NCBI RefSeq assembly: GCF_013342985.1
Contig: NZ_CP054490.1
Coordinates: 868,001 to 932,000 of the forward strand
Length of the DNA stretch: 64,000 nt
Source of the DNA: Candidatus Ruthia endofausta
GTDB taxonomy: Bacteria > Pseudomonadota > Gammaproteobacteria > PS1 > Pseudothioglobaceae
Reading direction: 5' to 3'
This document shows, piece by piece, positions 1 through 8,808 of this stretch. How positions within the stretch are numbered: the first letter of the stretch is position 1; the number at the start of each line of letters is the position of its first letter. The position numbers were made by a program, and so were the translations under genes. The notes beneath the pieces are model-generated. The model did not search any database, was not told the origin of the DNA, and was given only the letters and a program-made list of their open reading frames with translations.

Positions 1-146
1 AAGTGTAATCTGCGCGTACCTTGCTCTACCCACTGCGCCGCCATTTCAACAGGGTTATCAGAAAATACTGTCGTATCGGTCATCAAACCTTGTCTTAAAC
101 GAACACATTGACCATCTTTTAAATCTATTGCTGGAATAACAACCAT
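1..146 (-). CDS. hisA: HisA, N-terminal part (cut by window edge)
   Basis: The first 48 codons of phosphoribosylformimino-5-aminoimidazole carboxamide ribotide isomerase, which performs the Amadori rearrangement in histidine biosynthesis. The protein begins [20 protein letters not shown], the typical HisA first beta strand with the catalytic Asp in 'AIDLKDG', followed by a conserved 'DPTVFSDNP'-like stretch reading [10 protein letters not shown]. The ATG is at 144-146 on the minus strand. The rest lies outside the window, so integrity of the gene cannot be judged. The function is well known for the family; the call rests on the N-terminal match. Confidence 0.9.
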   Translation of the reverse strand, partial: MVVIPAIDLKDGQCVRLRQGLMTDTTVFSDNPVEMAAQWVEQGTRRLH

Positions 147-729
147 ATTTTCTCTTAATTATTGTGTCAACAATATCCAATCATTTCAAGCAAATATTGC
201 TGATTAGAATTTTCACCACTTTTAAAATCTGACAAAAAATCCTAGTGTATAGGTGCAATTTATTAATCAAACCCTCTAAATAACCACTTATTTTTTCTTA
301 TCTTTTTAGTTACGTATTATAGCTTTTAGATCCTTACTCACTCTATAAGTTTTACTGCTCAATATCATGATTTCTTTAGCCAAGTAATGCTTCTTTTAGC
401 AATAGAAGAGTGCATTTAACGTTATGTTCAAGCAATAACCTTAAGAATATAAGTGAAGTTTTATAAAACATTTATAATTTTTAGACATTATCTCCTCCTT
501 TATCCTTATTTATATCAAGATCAAAGGAAATACTATACCTAAGACTTAATCCAAATAGAAATTACGCTAAAACTAAAGCCTAAATCTATTAAATCCATAA
601 ATAAAGAAATAAGCTCGGACATGAAAAAGCCATTACTAACGTATAAAAAATACGCTGTGGTTTACTTTCAAACATTTTATACCTCTTATACCTCTTATAC
701 CTCGCTTAATTAGTAACTATTATGAGTAC
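147..729. other. Gene-free stretch with a stranded ribosome-binding site
   Basis: No convincing protein is encoded here. On the minus strand a strong Shine-Dalgarno sequence (AAAGGAGGAG) lies just before an ATG at 486-488, but the frame closes after 15 codons (stop at 441-443), so this looks like the front of a lost gene or a leader peptide. Several A/T runs and a 9-bp tandem repeat (listed separately) are the only other structure. It probably holds the control region of hisA and gene debris. Confidence 0.4.
677..703. repeat. 9-bp tandem repeat, three copies
   Basis: The unit TTATACCTC occurs three times in a row without mismatch, just past the end of the VOC gene. No function is evident; such short repeats can vary in copy number by slippage. 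Confidence 0.8.
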
Positions 730-1161
730 TTACCATTCACCAATGATTGGCATGTTAACCCATGATTCTTGTATTTCCAATGCATCACCCTCTTGCAATA
801 GTTCAATTGATATATTATCAGGTGAGCGCACAAAAGCCATATGCCCATTTTTAGGCGGAAAATTAATAACAACATCCGCATCCATCAATCGCTTACATGT
901 CTCATATATATTTTTTACTCTAAATGCCAAGTGTCCGAAATTTCTCCCTCCGGTATATTCTTCTTTATTCCAATTGTGAGTAATTTCAATTAATGGTGGA
1001 TTTGCATGGTTGGCATCTTCATCTGCTGCCAAAAAAATAAGCGTGAACTCTTCTTGGGGATAATCTTTCCTGCTAACTTCAATCAAACCCAAAACATCGC
1101 AATAAAACTGCAAGGTTTTATCAAGATCAGTTACTCTAATCATAGTATGTAAGTACTTCAT
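730..1161 (-). CDS. VOC family protein, lactoylglutathione lyase-like
   Basis: A 143-residue protein of the vicinal oxygen chelate fold. It opens with MKYLHTMIRVTDLDKTLQFY, the classic first beta-alpha unit of glyoxalase I, with the metal-binding His at residue 5. The glyoxalase I pattern continues with a Glu in 'LIEITHN' (~58), a His in 'FGHLAFRV' (~76) and a final acidic ligand near 'SIELLQ' (~118-122). Glyoxalase I turns the methylglyoxal-glutathione adduct into lactoylglutathione in the cytosol. Length fits GloA. All ligand positions seem present, so it may be an active enzyme, but a sister VOC function cannot be excluded. It stands alone between hisA and phage debris. Confidence 0.75.
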   Translation of the reverse strand: MKYLHTMIRVTDLDKTLQFYCDVLGLIEVSRKDYPQEEFTLIFLAADEDANHANPPLIEITHNWNKEEYTGGRNFGHLAFRVKNIYETCKRLMDADVVINFPPKNGHMAFVRSPDNISIELLQEGDALEIQESWVNMPIIGEW

Positions 1162-1364
1162 ATTTATTTCCTATTGCTCACAAAATTGAATCTTCTCAAT
1201 TGATTTAAAACTAGTAGGGATTTTCCCCAAAACAATTTTTTAGCATTTTGGCATTTTTTACTTGTGCCAAGCAATCCAAAATACAATAACACCGTCAAAC
1301 ATTCATCCAAAATCTAAACATAAAAACATTTTATCACCTTTTTTAATTGATTAATGAAAGCTAA

Positions 1365-2372
1365 TTAAACTATAGAACGAGTAAGAGAGGATATTTGAGA
1401 ACGCTTAACTTCTTCCTTAACAGCAAGACGCTCAGGAGTATTATCATCAGCAAGAGTATAAGCATTATCCTCACGAAGGATCTTAAGATTCATAAAATCC
1501 GCAGGCATATCATGCTCGTATTTACGATCATAATATGTAGGAGGACGCATTTTCTTACCACGAACAACAATAGAGTCAGCAGGATAAACATCAGATTTAA
1601 ATTTATCATACCATCCAGAACCAATACCAGGTTTTAAAGACATAGTACTATATTCAGGTAGAAGAGACCAAACTTCACCAGTAGCATCATCAACACAACG
1701 ATAATGGTCGTCCTTACGACGACCATTAATCTTTTTCATAACATAAGGAGTCACATAAGCAGTGGACTCAAAGGTGACAGACCCAACAGTAGTGAAACCC
1801 TTTCCCCAAAGGGTTTCAAGAATCTCAGAAATATAAAGAAAAGTACCATCTTTATTTTTTTAAAAAGGAACTCGATCTTCGAAATGATGATTAAAGAGAA
1901 TAGCATGATAGTGAGGGCGTTTATGTAAATCGCCATACTCACCACAATGATAGAAACAAATCTTTTTATGAGAATACTTCTTACGAAGAGGTTTCATAAA
2001 GAGTTGAAAATGACGTTTATCTAAGCTGCGATTAGAAGGAAGATTGTCATTATCGTAAGTAAGAGTAATGAAAGAATTATCTGGATAAAGAGAAGCTTCA
2101 TGTATGCAGCGAATAGCCCATTGATGAGAACGCTCCAGTCTACAACCTATACATTGACCACACGGAAGTAAAAGTGTAGTCTCGTAAGGAAGAGGAGAAT
2201 TGAAATGGATAACAGTAGAGTCATAATCACAGTAAGCAGTTAGTGGATGGAAACAAGCCACTATAGACGTATACCAACCTCGAGAAAGAGGACGAGAACG
2301 ATTATAAGGATGAGTCCGAAAAGCAGTAGGAGAAAAAGTACGACGAGGATTTAATTTAAATCTTTTACGCAT
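1365..2372 (-). pseudogene. Gokushovirus replication initiator VP4, one in-frame stop
   Basis: Rolling-circle replication initiator of gokushoviruses. From the ATG at 2372 the frame reads 170 residues to a TAA at 1860-1862, then continues in the same frame to 1365, about 334 codons in all, which matches full-length VP4. Seen in order: the Cys motif 'LPCGQCIGCRLERS' (~62-75), 'FITLTYD' (motif 1, ~99), 'KRPHYHAILF' (HUH-like motif 2), then, past the stop, 'WGKGFTTVG', 'STAYVTPYVMKK' (catalytic Tyr pair) and 'RPPTYYDRKY'. The stop sits at the edge of an A run, so a substitution, a pair of compensating indels or a base-calling error are all possible. Otherwise the gene is remarkably well kept, which points to recent arrival. 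Confidence 0.88.
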
Positions 2373-2475
2373 TAGAGAATCTCCATAATTTTTATTTTAA
2401 AGAAAAAATGCTTTTTAATTTTTTTTTATTAGTCTAAACATACTGAAATAATCATTTTGGTGTCACCTAGACCAG

Positions 2476-2925
2476 TTACATTTGAATAGGCTCCACAGAC
2501 GGGTTCATAATTGCCTTTTTAGAAGGTGAAGTAGCATGCTCGATCAAGCCAAGATCGTTAAGAATTTCAAGATCGCTAGAATCATCACTATGAACACATG
2601 AAAGAAAATCATTTAAGTTATTATTAAAATGATCACGAACAGCAGAAGAAAGAGATTCGAACATAGAGTAAGAATCAGCTTTTGCATCCATAGACTGCTG
2701 AAAAGAAGGGTAAGATGCAAAATCACCATAAACGGGACGATCAGTAAGGGAAGGATCCCCAAGAATTCCAGTAGTATGGAAAGACTTAACAAGTATATTG
2801 ATATCAGCACCATCCTTAAAGGATTGATGAGTCATAGAAGGTTGCGAATTAGCAATAGAAGTATCAGGACGATCAGAGTAAACATCAGAGTAAACATCGT
2901 AAATTGTAGGTTTTGGTTTTTGCAT
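2476..2925 (-). CDS. Gokushovirus internal scaffolding protein VP3
   Basis: A 149-residue protein of the VP3 family, the internal scaffold that guides procapsid assembly in gokushoviruses. Recognisable parts are 'SFKDGADINILVKSFHTTG' (~35-53), equal to the family pattern 'DINxIVKRFxxTG', and 'YGDFASYPSFQQSMD' (~67-81). The frame is intact from ATG to stop. It lies about 100 bp upstream of VP4 on the same strand. A duplicated hexapeptide near the N-terminus (DVYSDVYSD) comes from a short DNA repeat. With no capsid gene nearby, it cannot form particles by itself. Confidence 0.85.
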   Translation of the reverse strand: MQKPKPTIYDVYSDVYSDRPDTSIANSQPSMTHQSFKDGADINILVKSFHTTGILGDPSLTDRPVYGDFASYPSFQQSMDAKADSYSMFESLSSAVRDHFNNNLNDFLSCVHSDDSSDLEILNDLGLIEHATSPSKKAIMNPSVEPIQM

Positions 2926-2964
2926 AATATTTCCTATATGAAGGGAGAGTAGTTATTACCCACT

Positions 2965-2993
2965 CTCTGGGTTAGGCCTAAAGGACCCCAGAG
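2965..2993 (-). terminator. Hairpin upstream of VP3
   Basis: CTCTGGG (2965-2971) and CCCAGAG (2987-2993) form a perfect 7-bp stem with a 15-nt loop, placed between the end of an upstream phage fragment and the VP3 start. There is no T run, so its role as terminator, promoter-side element or phage origin hairpin is open. Confidence 0.4.
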
Positions 2994-3004
2994 TGAGAAT
3001 AACA

Positions 3005-3104
3005 TTATTTGAGCCGACGCTTACGCGAAGCGGCTTTAGCACGTTCAAGGAACGAAGGAGAAGAAGGTAGAAGAGCACCAGCACCCCCGAAGCAGACCTC
3101 CAAA
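3005..3104 (-). pseudogene. C-terminal fragment of a phage gene (unassigned)
   Basis: Reading on the minus strand, about 30 codons end in a Gly/Ala-rich then strongly basic tail: 'FGGAGALLPSSPSF', then 'LERAKAASRKRRLK' and TAA at 3005-3007. It directly precedes the VP3 leader, so it probably belongs to the gokushovirus gene before VP3 in the phage map, possibly the DNA pilot protein VP2, but I cannot assign it by sequence. Upstream, the frame breaks into DJ-1 gene debris at about 3100. Confidence 0.4.
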
Positions 3105-3127
3105 AAGATTACCAGATACGGCTACCG

Positions 3128-3568
3128 TTAAAGAAGCTCATCCTCTAAAAGGAATGGCATATTTTTTTCTTGCTCAGCCGCTATTTCTTCTTCGTTTGTA
3201 GATACTGTAATAGAACGCCCAGCAAGTAATGATTTTCCATTTTTTAAGGTAGCGCCAATAAAACAGGCTGGGCCATGACAAACTGCAGCAATGATTTTGT
3301 TGTCTCCATAAAAATGTTGAAGGATGTTTTATTGATGTTAGGGTTATTGGGTAAATCAAACATTGTACCGTGTTCCCCAGGGAAAATACTGCATCATAAT
3401 CACCAAGACTAACTTCTGATAATTTATGTTGGATTGCTTTGAGGATCAATAGGCACCCGTTCCATCCTCAACACTTGCAGTCTCAACCGTAAGACCTTCT
3501 TGTATAAAAAATTGATAAGGAACAACATACTCTTCTAGCCATATTTCTGTCAGCTTATTTTTTAGCAT
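3128..3568 (-). pseudogene. DJ-1/PfpI (HchA-like) family gene, frameshifted
   Basis: Pieces in several minus-strand frames line up with the DJ-1/PfpI family: 'TEIWLEEYVVPYQFF', 'GDYDAVF' followed by 'GGHGTMFDLP', then 'IIAAVCHGPACFIGATLKNG' with the nucleophile Cys of the nucleophile elbow, and 'AGRSITVSTNEEE'. The family includes glyoxalase III/deglycase-type stress proteins. At least two frameshifts (near 3445 and 3325) break it, and the normal C-terminal third is missing where the phage remnant begins. It seems to lack the usual first strand as well. It is divergent from the LysR pseudogene next door, a common arrangement for a regulator and its target. Confidence 0.75.
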
Positions 3569-3622
3569 TATGCCACAACTCGTTACTATAATTAAAATAC
3601 ATCGTTAGTATAAATATACTTA

Positions 3623-4404
3623 TGGTTAGCTTTGAATGGTACCGTAGTTTCATACACAGTGACAAGTGCCTCAGGATTTCTTTTTTTTACGCAGCCTACC
3701 GTTAGTCAGCAGATTACTTCTCTAGAGACAATGCTTGGTACAAAGTTATTTGAAAGAATACCAAGAAAAATGATTCCAACAGATGATGGTAAGGCGCTTT
3801 ATCCTAGAGTGGTTTCATCTGTCAATATTCTTAAATCAACACCAATACATATTATCGAGAAAGAAACAATCTAACATCCCTAGTTAGATTATGCCTCCCT
3901 AATGAGTTTTTCCTTAAGAAAATTTTAAGCTACTTAGTAGGTGAAGAAGGTTACATATATCGCATTACCTTTGGGAGCGTTCATAGTTTACTAGACAAAT
4001 TAGAAAAGAAAAAACTAGATATTGTCGTTGCTGCAAGAAAGAAGCTTTACAATAAAAGAATTGAGTATCAGAAACTATTCGTAGAAAAGTTTGTTTTAGT
4101 GCAGTCAACAAAATCAAACAGTTCACTAAAAAAATTACAGACAATGAAAAAGAGCATCCTAGCGAGTCCTTACTACTACAACAGAACTGAATAAGTTAAT
4201 ACAGACCTGCCAATTATTCGCCGGCACTGGAATGACGTGTTTCAAACAAAACCAGCCATCACGCCTTCTACTGTTATCCCCAACTTAAACATCATGGCAA
4301 AGACCGTTGAAATGGACAAAGGCATTAGCCTACTACCTTCCTACATTTGTGTTGATGCAATTAAGGAAGGAAAGCTAGAAATTAAAATAAATATTTCTTT
4401 TTGA
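3623..4404 (+). pseudogene. LysR family regulator, frameshifted
   Basis: The N-terminal helix-turn-helix is clear: MVSFEWYRSFIHS, then after a frameshift 'FTQPTVSQQITSLETMLG' and 'TKLFERIPRKMIPTDDGKAL'. Effector-domain pieces follow in other frames: 'ITFGSVHSLLDKLEKKKLD', 'EYQKLFVEKFVLVQS', and the C-terminal end 'TVEMDKGISLLPSYICVDA' before TGA at 4402-4404. At least three frameshifts and an internal stop mean no functional protein. The gene faces away from the DJ-1 pseudogene, with ~54 bp between, suggesting that it once controlled it; both have decayed together. Confidence 0.8.
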
Positions 4405-4429
4405 TCTTGATGCTCTGATATGTCTTTAT

Positions 4430-5105
4430 GCATCCCTCCATATCCATCTTGCCCTAAAAATATAGATTCCTCTACATCTAAATTAAACTTAATTCCTTTA
4501 TGGCTTTCTATACTCTATATCTGCATTGTTAGCAGAATACAAATGTTTTTCTTTTATTTTTAATATCTGCAACAAAATCTATATATTCTTTTAATAATCT
4601 AGCTATTGGAGAAACTGTACTGCTCTTGAGTGTCTGTAGACCATTGGTCATCATAGGTTCTTTATAATTTTAGGATACTCTTTAGATTTATACATATCAC
4701 TCACAAAAGTCAAAGTATCTAATGCTCTACTTAATGCTGTCTCATTATATTTGGTTAATTTTTTTCTAATAGTGTTATCAAGAGATTAACCAACAGAAAC
4801 ATTGTTGTTAGTCGTTGCTGCCCATCAATGATAACCATAACCTTTGTTGGCGCCCCTAACAATAGATACAATAGACTGATGTTTAGTATCGTGCATTGTT
4901 ATAACAAATCCCAAGAAAGTAATATAATCTTCACTATTCCCTAATTGCTCTAACCCGTAAACAATACCCTACCAGATTCGATTAATATCATCTTTCTTCT
5001 ATGAGTAAGGTCTCTAGTAAGCAGGAATATAAAAACGATCTTCATAAACAGCAATTTCATCTTTATCAGATAAATAAACTACAATATAAAAAAATAGGCA
5101 GTACT
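4430..5105 (-). pseudogene. DUF262 (GmrSD-like) protein remnant
   Basis: The minus strand carries 'VIIDGQQRLTTMFLLV' (about 4787-4835), the signature of the DUF262 nuclease/NTPase domain of GmrS-type restriction enzymes. Before it come 'FLGFVITMHDTKHQSI' and 'YLSDKDEIAVYEDRFYIPAY' in shifted frames; after it 'ALDTLTFVSDMYKSKEYP' and 'EPMMTNGLQTLKSS'. Stops and frameshifts occur every 50-150 bp. GmrSD enzymes cut modified phage DNA; DUF262 proteins also occur in other defence modules. This copy is dead. It follows another decayed gene on the same strand and may have been its partner. Confidence 0.6.
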
Positions 5106-5145
5106 AGCTTCTTAACACCAAAAGGAGGTGAGGTCAAAATTTCAT

Positions 5146-6204
5146 TTAAAGTAGAAAATTTTGTGCCTCCTCTTTAGCATTTTTGAAAAAGTCCTCTATT
5201 ATGCTCCACACTTTTAAATAAATAGAGTCTTTAGGTGGTACAATCTTCCAACCACCTTTTATTTCTCTATGTATACCACTGTTTTCTAATGTAGCTTTAT
5301 ACATATTTTTTTCTACGGGATATTCTTCAATGCCTAAATCTAGCTTATCAGAATTATTTAATAATACTGTTAATAGCTTTCTACGACCTACATTTACCTG
5401 AGCCAATGGACGATTTCTATTAATAAATTCATTTTTAATAATTGGAGTTTGGTAAAAAATATTCTCTAGGGTTCTGGAAAATAATTTTTGAATATCTCTT
5501 TTATATTATTTGTTGAAAATCGTTCTATCGCACTATTAACCTCAACCGCTGTTCTTTGCACTTGTAAACCATTGGTTAATTGCAACAAAATAAACAATAG
5601 GATATTGTTATCGTAAGTCACCTCAACACAAGTATCTGTAATAAAAAAATATCATTGCTTTCATGACGAGCTGAATATTCTAAAAACTTACCTAACTCAT
5701 CAACAACCCTTTGCCACCATTATTTTGAATATTAATAACTAAATTACTTACTTTGGATAACGATACCTTGTCATTAGACAGTAGCTTATCAATTATTGCC
5801 AAACTCGTACCATCCGCTATGTTTAATGCCGCATAATAATCAATAACACTTGTTTTAAATGTTTTTAAAATACCGCAATAAGTGAGTCTGGATTACCCGT
5901 AATTAGCACCTCACAATAGCCATTAGAGCCCTTTTAAGGGCTTGCCAATATCGGTTGCAAAATTAGTGTTTTCTGTGCGTAATTTTTTACACGCTAATTT
6001 ACTAAGTGTTGTCTTAATAGAAATTGTTTTACTGTCTCTAAATTTATTGTTGATATTGTGAGCAATAACTTCAATTGGTGTATTTTTTGGACTAAGAGAA
6101 AAATGATACTTTCCATTAAAATGTTTGATTAAACCCAGCAAAGATAAAGGAGACTCCAGCATATCTTCTATTTGAGTTTTTGCTGATTTGTGTGGTGCAC
6201 ACAT
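5146..6204 (-). pseudogene. Large ATPase-like protein remnant, possibly from a defence module
   Basis: Fragments in alternating minus-strand frames seem to belong to one long protein: residues 'CKKLRTENTNFATDIGKPLK', then 'LITGNPDSLIAVF', 'ALNIADGTSLAIIDKLLS', 'KGLLMSLGKFLEYSARH' and 'NDIFFITD', then 'LENIFYQTPIIKNEFINRNR' and an 86-residue end (5146-5406) closing with 'FKNAKEEAQNFLL'. The 'GKFLEY' stretch before an acidic 'NDI' resembles large P-loop ATPases of phage-defence loci, but I cannot name the family and no Walker A motif is readable. At least four frameshifts. The call is inference. Confidence 0.35.
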
Positions 6205-6527
6205 TCTTAAAATTACCTGAATATCTATCTTTATGGTTTAAAAATTTACCAAATTTGGTGATTGAGTCATTACCTATAACCTTGGTTGCTATTAGTAACG
6301 AATAGCGGCAACCATATTTTTACCCACGTCCAAATTAACCGTTACATCGTCCGGGGTAAATACATCGGATATTTTGAGAGATTTTTTAGCTTGTACTGCT
6401 CGAATACCTTTTGTTATCCCAGCCATAACGAAGCTGAAAAGAGCCATATCTGCCAATTATAAAAGTATTATTCATACATATTTTATTCTAGTTATAACAT
6501 TCTGTTTATACTTAAAACTTAAGAAAT
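6205..6527. other. Debris between ATPase-like remnant and comM
   Basis: A minus-strand frame from the ATG at 6424-6426 reads MAGITKGIRAVQAKKSLKIS and on to a stop after 44 codons near 6292, then out-of-frame text joins the ATPase-like remnant. It may be the N-terminus of the same decayed gene or a separate small gene. Nothing else is recognisable. Confidence 0.3.
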
Positions 6528-7739
6528 TTACCAGTTAAACCGTCGATACCCAACCGTCTCAACCAAGTGAGATTTATCGACCATTTTGCTTTCATCTAAA
6601 TCAGTAATAATTCTAGCAACTCTCAAAATACGATGGTAGGCACGGGCTGATAGATTGAGTTTGTCGATGACATTGGATAATAGTTGCTTGTTGTCTTGGC
6701 TTAGGTTAATCAGTTTTTCTATTTCATCAGGTGCAAGTTTGTCGTTAGATTTACCTTGTTTTTTTAATTGGATACTATGCGCTTTAATGACTCTTTTTCT
6801 GATGATTTCACTGTTTTCCGTATTTTAAGAATTTTGATTAAGTGAGACTTCCTTAGGCAAGAGTGGCCCATTTAGCACCATATCAATCCTACCTAGTAGT
6901 GGGGCCTGATATTTTATTTTTAAATCTATCAATTTGGTCGCTGGTACAATGGAATTTGGCAGTAGCATCGTCATAAAATCCACAGGGACAAGGGGGGGTT
7001 CATTGTACCAATAAGTTGAAAGTTTGCAGGGAAAGTGGTTTGTTGGGCGACTGAGTAAATAGAGGCGAGCTCTAAGGCTTTATCGATGCTTACTCTTAGT
7101 AGTGGCATGATTGAGAGTAAACACTCTGCCAACATGGTTTTGCCTGAACCGGGTGGGCCAATTAAAAGTAAATTGGTCGGCTATCAGCTAAATTGTGCAT
7201 TAATTTATTAACATCACTAACGCCTTGTAAAACTCGCATACTTTGAGTAGATGCGTAGTACACGGATAAATAATGGCTTCGTCACCAGTGTGATATTGAT
7301 TTGAATCTTAATCTGGCAAGGACATGCAATGCTTGGCTTGGCTTGGCTGCTTACAATGATGGCTGGCAATAATCCTTTGGTTGCTCGAAGTGAGGCCGTC
7401 TAAGCCTAGTTCACCATAAAATTCAAATGAATTAATATTGGGTTCAATTTGTTCAGAAGCCAGTAGCAATCCAATGGCAATTGACAAATCATACCTACCA
7501 CCGCTTTTAGATAAATTAGCTGAGGCAAAACTAACAGTAATTCGCCCTTTAGGGAATTTGAACTTTGAGGTCATAATTGCACTGCGCACACGGTCTTTGC
7601 TCTCGCGTACTGTGCACCTTCAGGCAAATCCGACTATCGAGAATCCTGGCAAGTCACCTGAAATATGCACTTCAATGGTTACCAATAATGCGTCAAGTCC
7701 TATTGATACACGGGTAAATAATTTGCTTAGTTTACTCAA
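6528..7739 (-). pseudogene. comM: ComM (YifB-type Mg-chelatase-like AAA+ helicase), broken
   Basis: ComM drives branch migration during natural transformation. All regions of the protein can be read, in shifting frames: the start (TTG at 7737-7739) with 'VSIGLDALLVTIEVHISG', 'DLPGFSIVG', then 'MTSKFKFPKGRITV' and 'GGRYDLSIAIGLLLASEQ', 'FEFYGELGLDG', the P-loop region near 7150, and the C-terminus 'LSARAYHRILRVARIITDL' ending at 6528. At least four frameshifts make it non-functional. It overlaps the end of tsaD by a few bases on the same strand. Loss of comM fits loss of transformation ability in a host-bound lineage. Confidence 0.85.
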
Positions 7740-8808
7740 TTTGTTTTAATTCCTCTAAACTCCATCTGGGTTTGATGTTAATTTCATGATGGATGTCACG
7801 TTGCCCATGGCTTAGGCGAAAATGTCCAACTAGGGCTATCATAGCACCATTGTCGGTGCAGAATTCTAGCCTTGGATAAAAGACATTTGTGCCTACTTTT
7901 TTACCCATTTGGTTAAGCTCTTTACGTAAAGATAAGTTTGCACTAACCCCACCTGCAACCACAAGCGTTGCGTATTTAGTTTGTTCTAACGCCCTTCTGC
8001 ATTTAATCATGAGCGTTTGTGTAGCAGCTACTTCAAATGCTTTAGCGATGTCTGCTTTTTTGTTAGGATGCTTGGCAAAGGTGTTACGTGCAAACGTTTT
8101 AAGGCCACTAAAACTAAAATCAAGTCCAGGGCGATCAACCATAGGACGTGGAAACTTAAACGCATCAGGGTTGCCTTGCTCAACAAGCATCGCTAAAGCA
8201 GGACCGCCAGGATAACCCAAACCCAAAATCTTTGCTGTTTTATCAAATGCCTCGCCCACCGCATCATCTAAAGACTCGCCCAAAATTTTGTATTGACCAA
8301 TGGCTTTAACATCAATCAGCATGGTGTGGCCACCTGAAACCAGCAAAGCTACAAAGGGAAATTTAGGTTGAGACTTTTCTAACAAAGGGGCTAGTAAATG
8401 CCCTTCCATATGATGCACAGCTAAAGACGGAATATCCAAACTCCAAGCCAAAGATTTAGCCACCGCACCCCCTACCAAAAGCGCACCTGCCAAACCAGGC
8501 CCGGCTGTATAGGCAATACCGTTTAAATCTTTCAGGGTAAATTTTGCGTCTACTAAAACTGCTTTAATTAAAGGCAACACCCTTTGGATATGATCACGTG
8601 ATGCTAACTCAGGAACTACACCACCATATTCAGCGTGAATTTTAACAGATGAAAATAATTGATGTCCAATAAGGCCAAATTCAGAATGGTACAAGCCAAT
8701 GCCCGTCTCATCACAAGAACTTTCTATGCCTAGCGTAATGAAATCAAATTGGGTAGCCTGTTGCTCCTGATGATTGTGCATTGTAGAGACAGAACTAGTC
8801 ATACTCAC
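7732..8808 (-). CDS. tsaD: tRNA N6-adenosine threonylcarbamoyltransferase TsaD
   Basis: TsaD transfers the threonylcarbamoyl group to A37 of tRNAs that read ANN codons, working with TsaB and TsaE in the cytosol. The ASKHA-fold signature is clear: '[15 protein letters not shown]' (~26-40), the metal-binding '[11 protein letters not shown]' (~132-142), '[13 protein letters not shown]', and '[22 protein letters not shown]' in two parts around residue 180-205, with '[12 protein letters not shown]' near the end. About 20 residues precede the usual start, so an internal start (ATG at 8800-8802 or codon 10) is possible. Its start overlaps the end of lptB by 14 bp. Confidence 0.97.
   Translation of the reverse strand: MSMTSSVSTMHNHQEQQATQFDFITLGIESSCDETGIGLYHSEFGLIGHQLFSSVKIHAEYGGVVPELASRDHIQRVLPLIKAVLVDAKFTLKDLNGIAYTAGPGLAGALLVGGAVAKSLAWSLDIPSLAVHHMEGHLLAPLLEKSQPKFPFVALLVSGGHTMLIDVKAIGQYKILGESLDDAVGEAFDKTAKILGLGYPGGPALAMLVEQGNPDAFKFPRPMVDRPGLDFSFSGLKTFARNTFAKHPNKKADIAKAFEVAATQTLMIKCRRALEQTKYATLVVAGGVSANLSLRKELNQMGKKVGTNVFYPRLEFCTDNGAMIALVGHFRLSHGQRDIHHEINIKPRWSLEELKQIE

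Larger units (their letters stand above)
1365..3100 (-). mobile_element. Gokushovirus (Microviridae) prophage remnant
   Basis: Two adjacent genes on the minus strand are recognisable as gokushovirus VP3 (internal scaffold) and VP4 (replication initiator), with a basic C-terminal fragment of a possible third phage gene upstream. The major capsid gene VP1 is not present in the window, and VP2 and VP5 are absent or unrecognisable. Gokushoviruses are small ssDNA phages with circular genomes of roughly 4.5-6 kb, so at most about a third remains. I found no dif-like site at either end. Edges are approximate: the left one is the end of VP4, the right one the junction with DJ-1 gene debris. Confidence 0.85.

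Noticed and set aside
1245-1340. Riboswitch or structured RNA before the VOC gene
   Set aside because: The DNA is AT-rich with short complementary runs only; no known riboswitch core is recognisable.
1162-1364. dif or att site at the edge of the phage remnant
   Set aside because: I looked for a XerCD-type dif sequence and for matching direct repeats on both sides of 1365-3100 and saw none; small or diverged sites may be missed.
1395-1928. Plus-strand frames opposite VP4
   Set aside because: They overlap the clearly conserved VP4 text on the other strand and carry basic, low-complexity translations.
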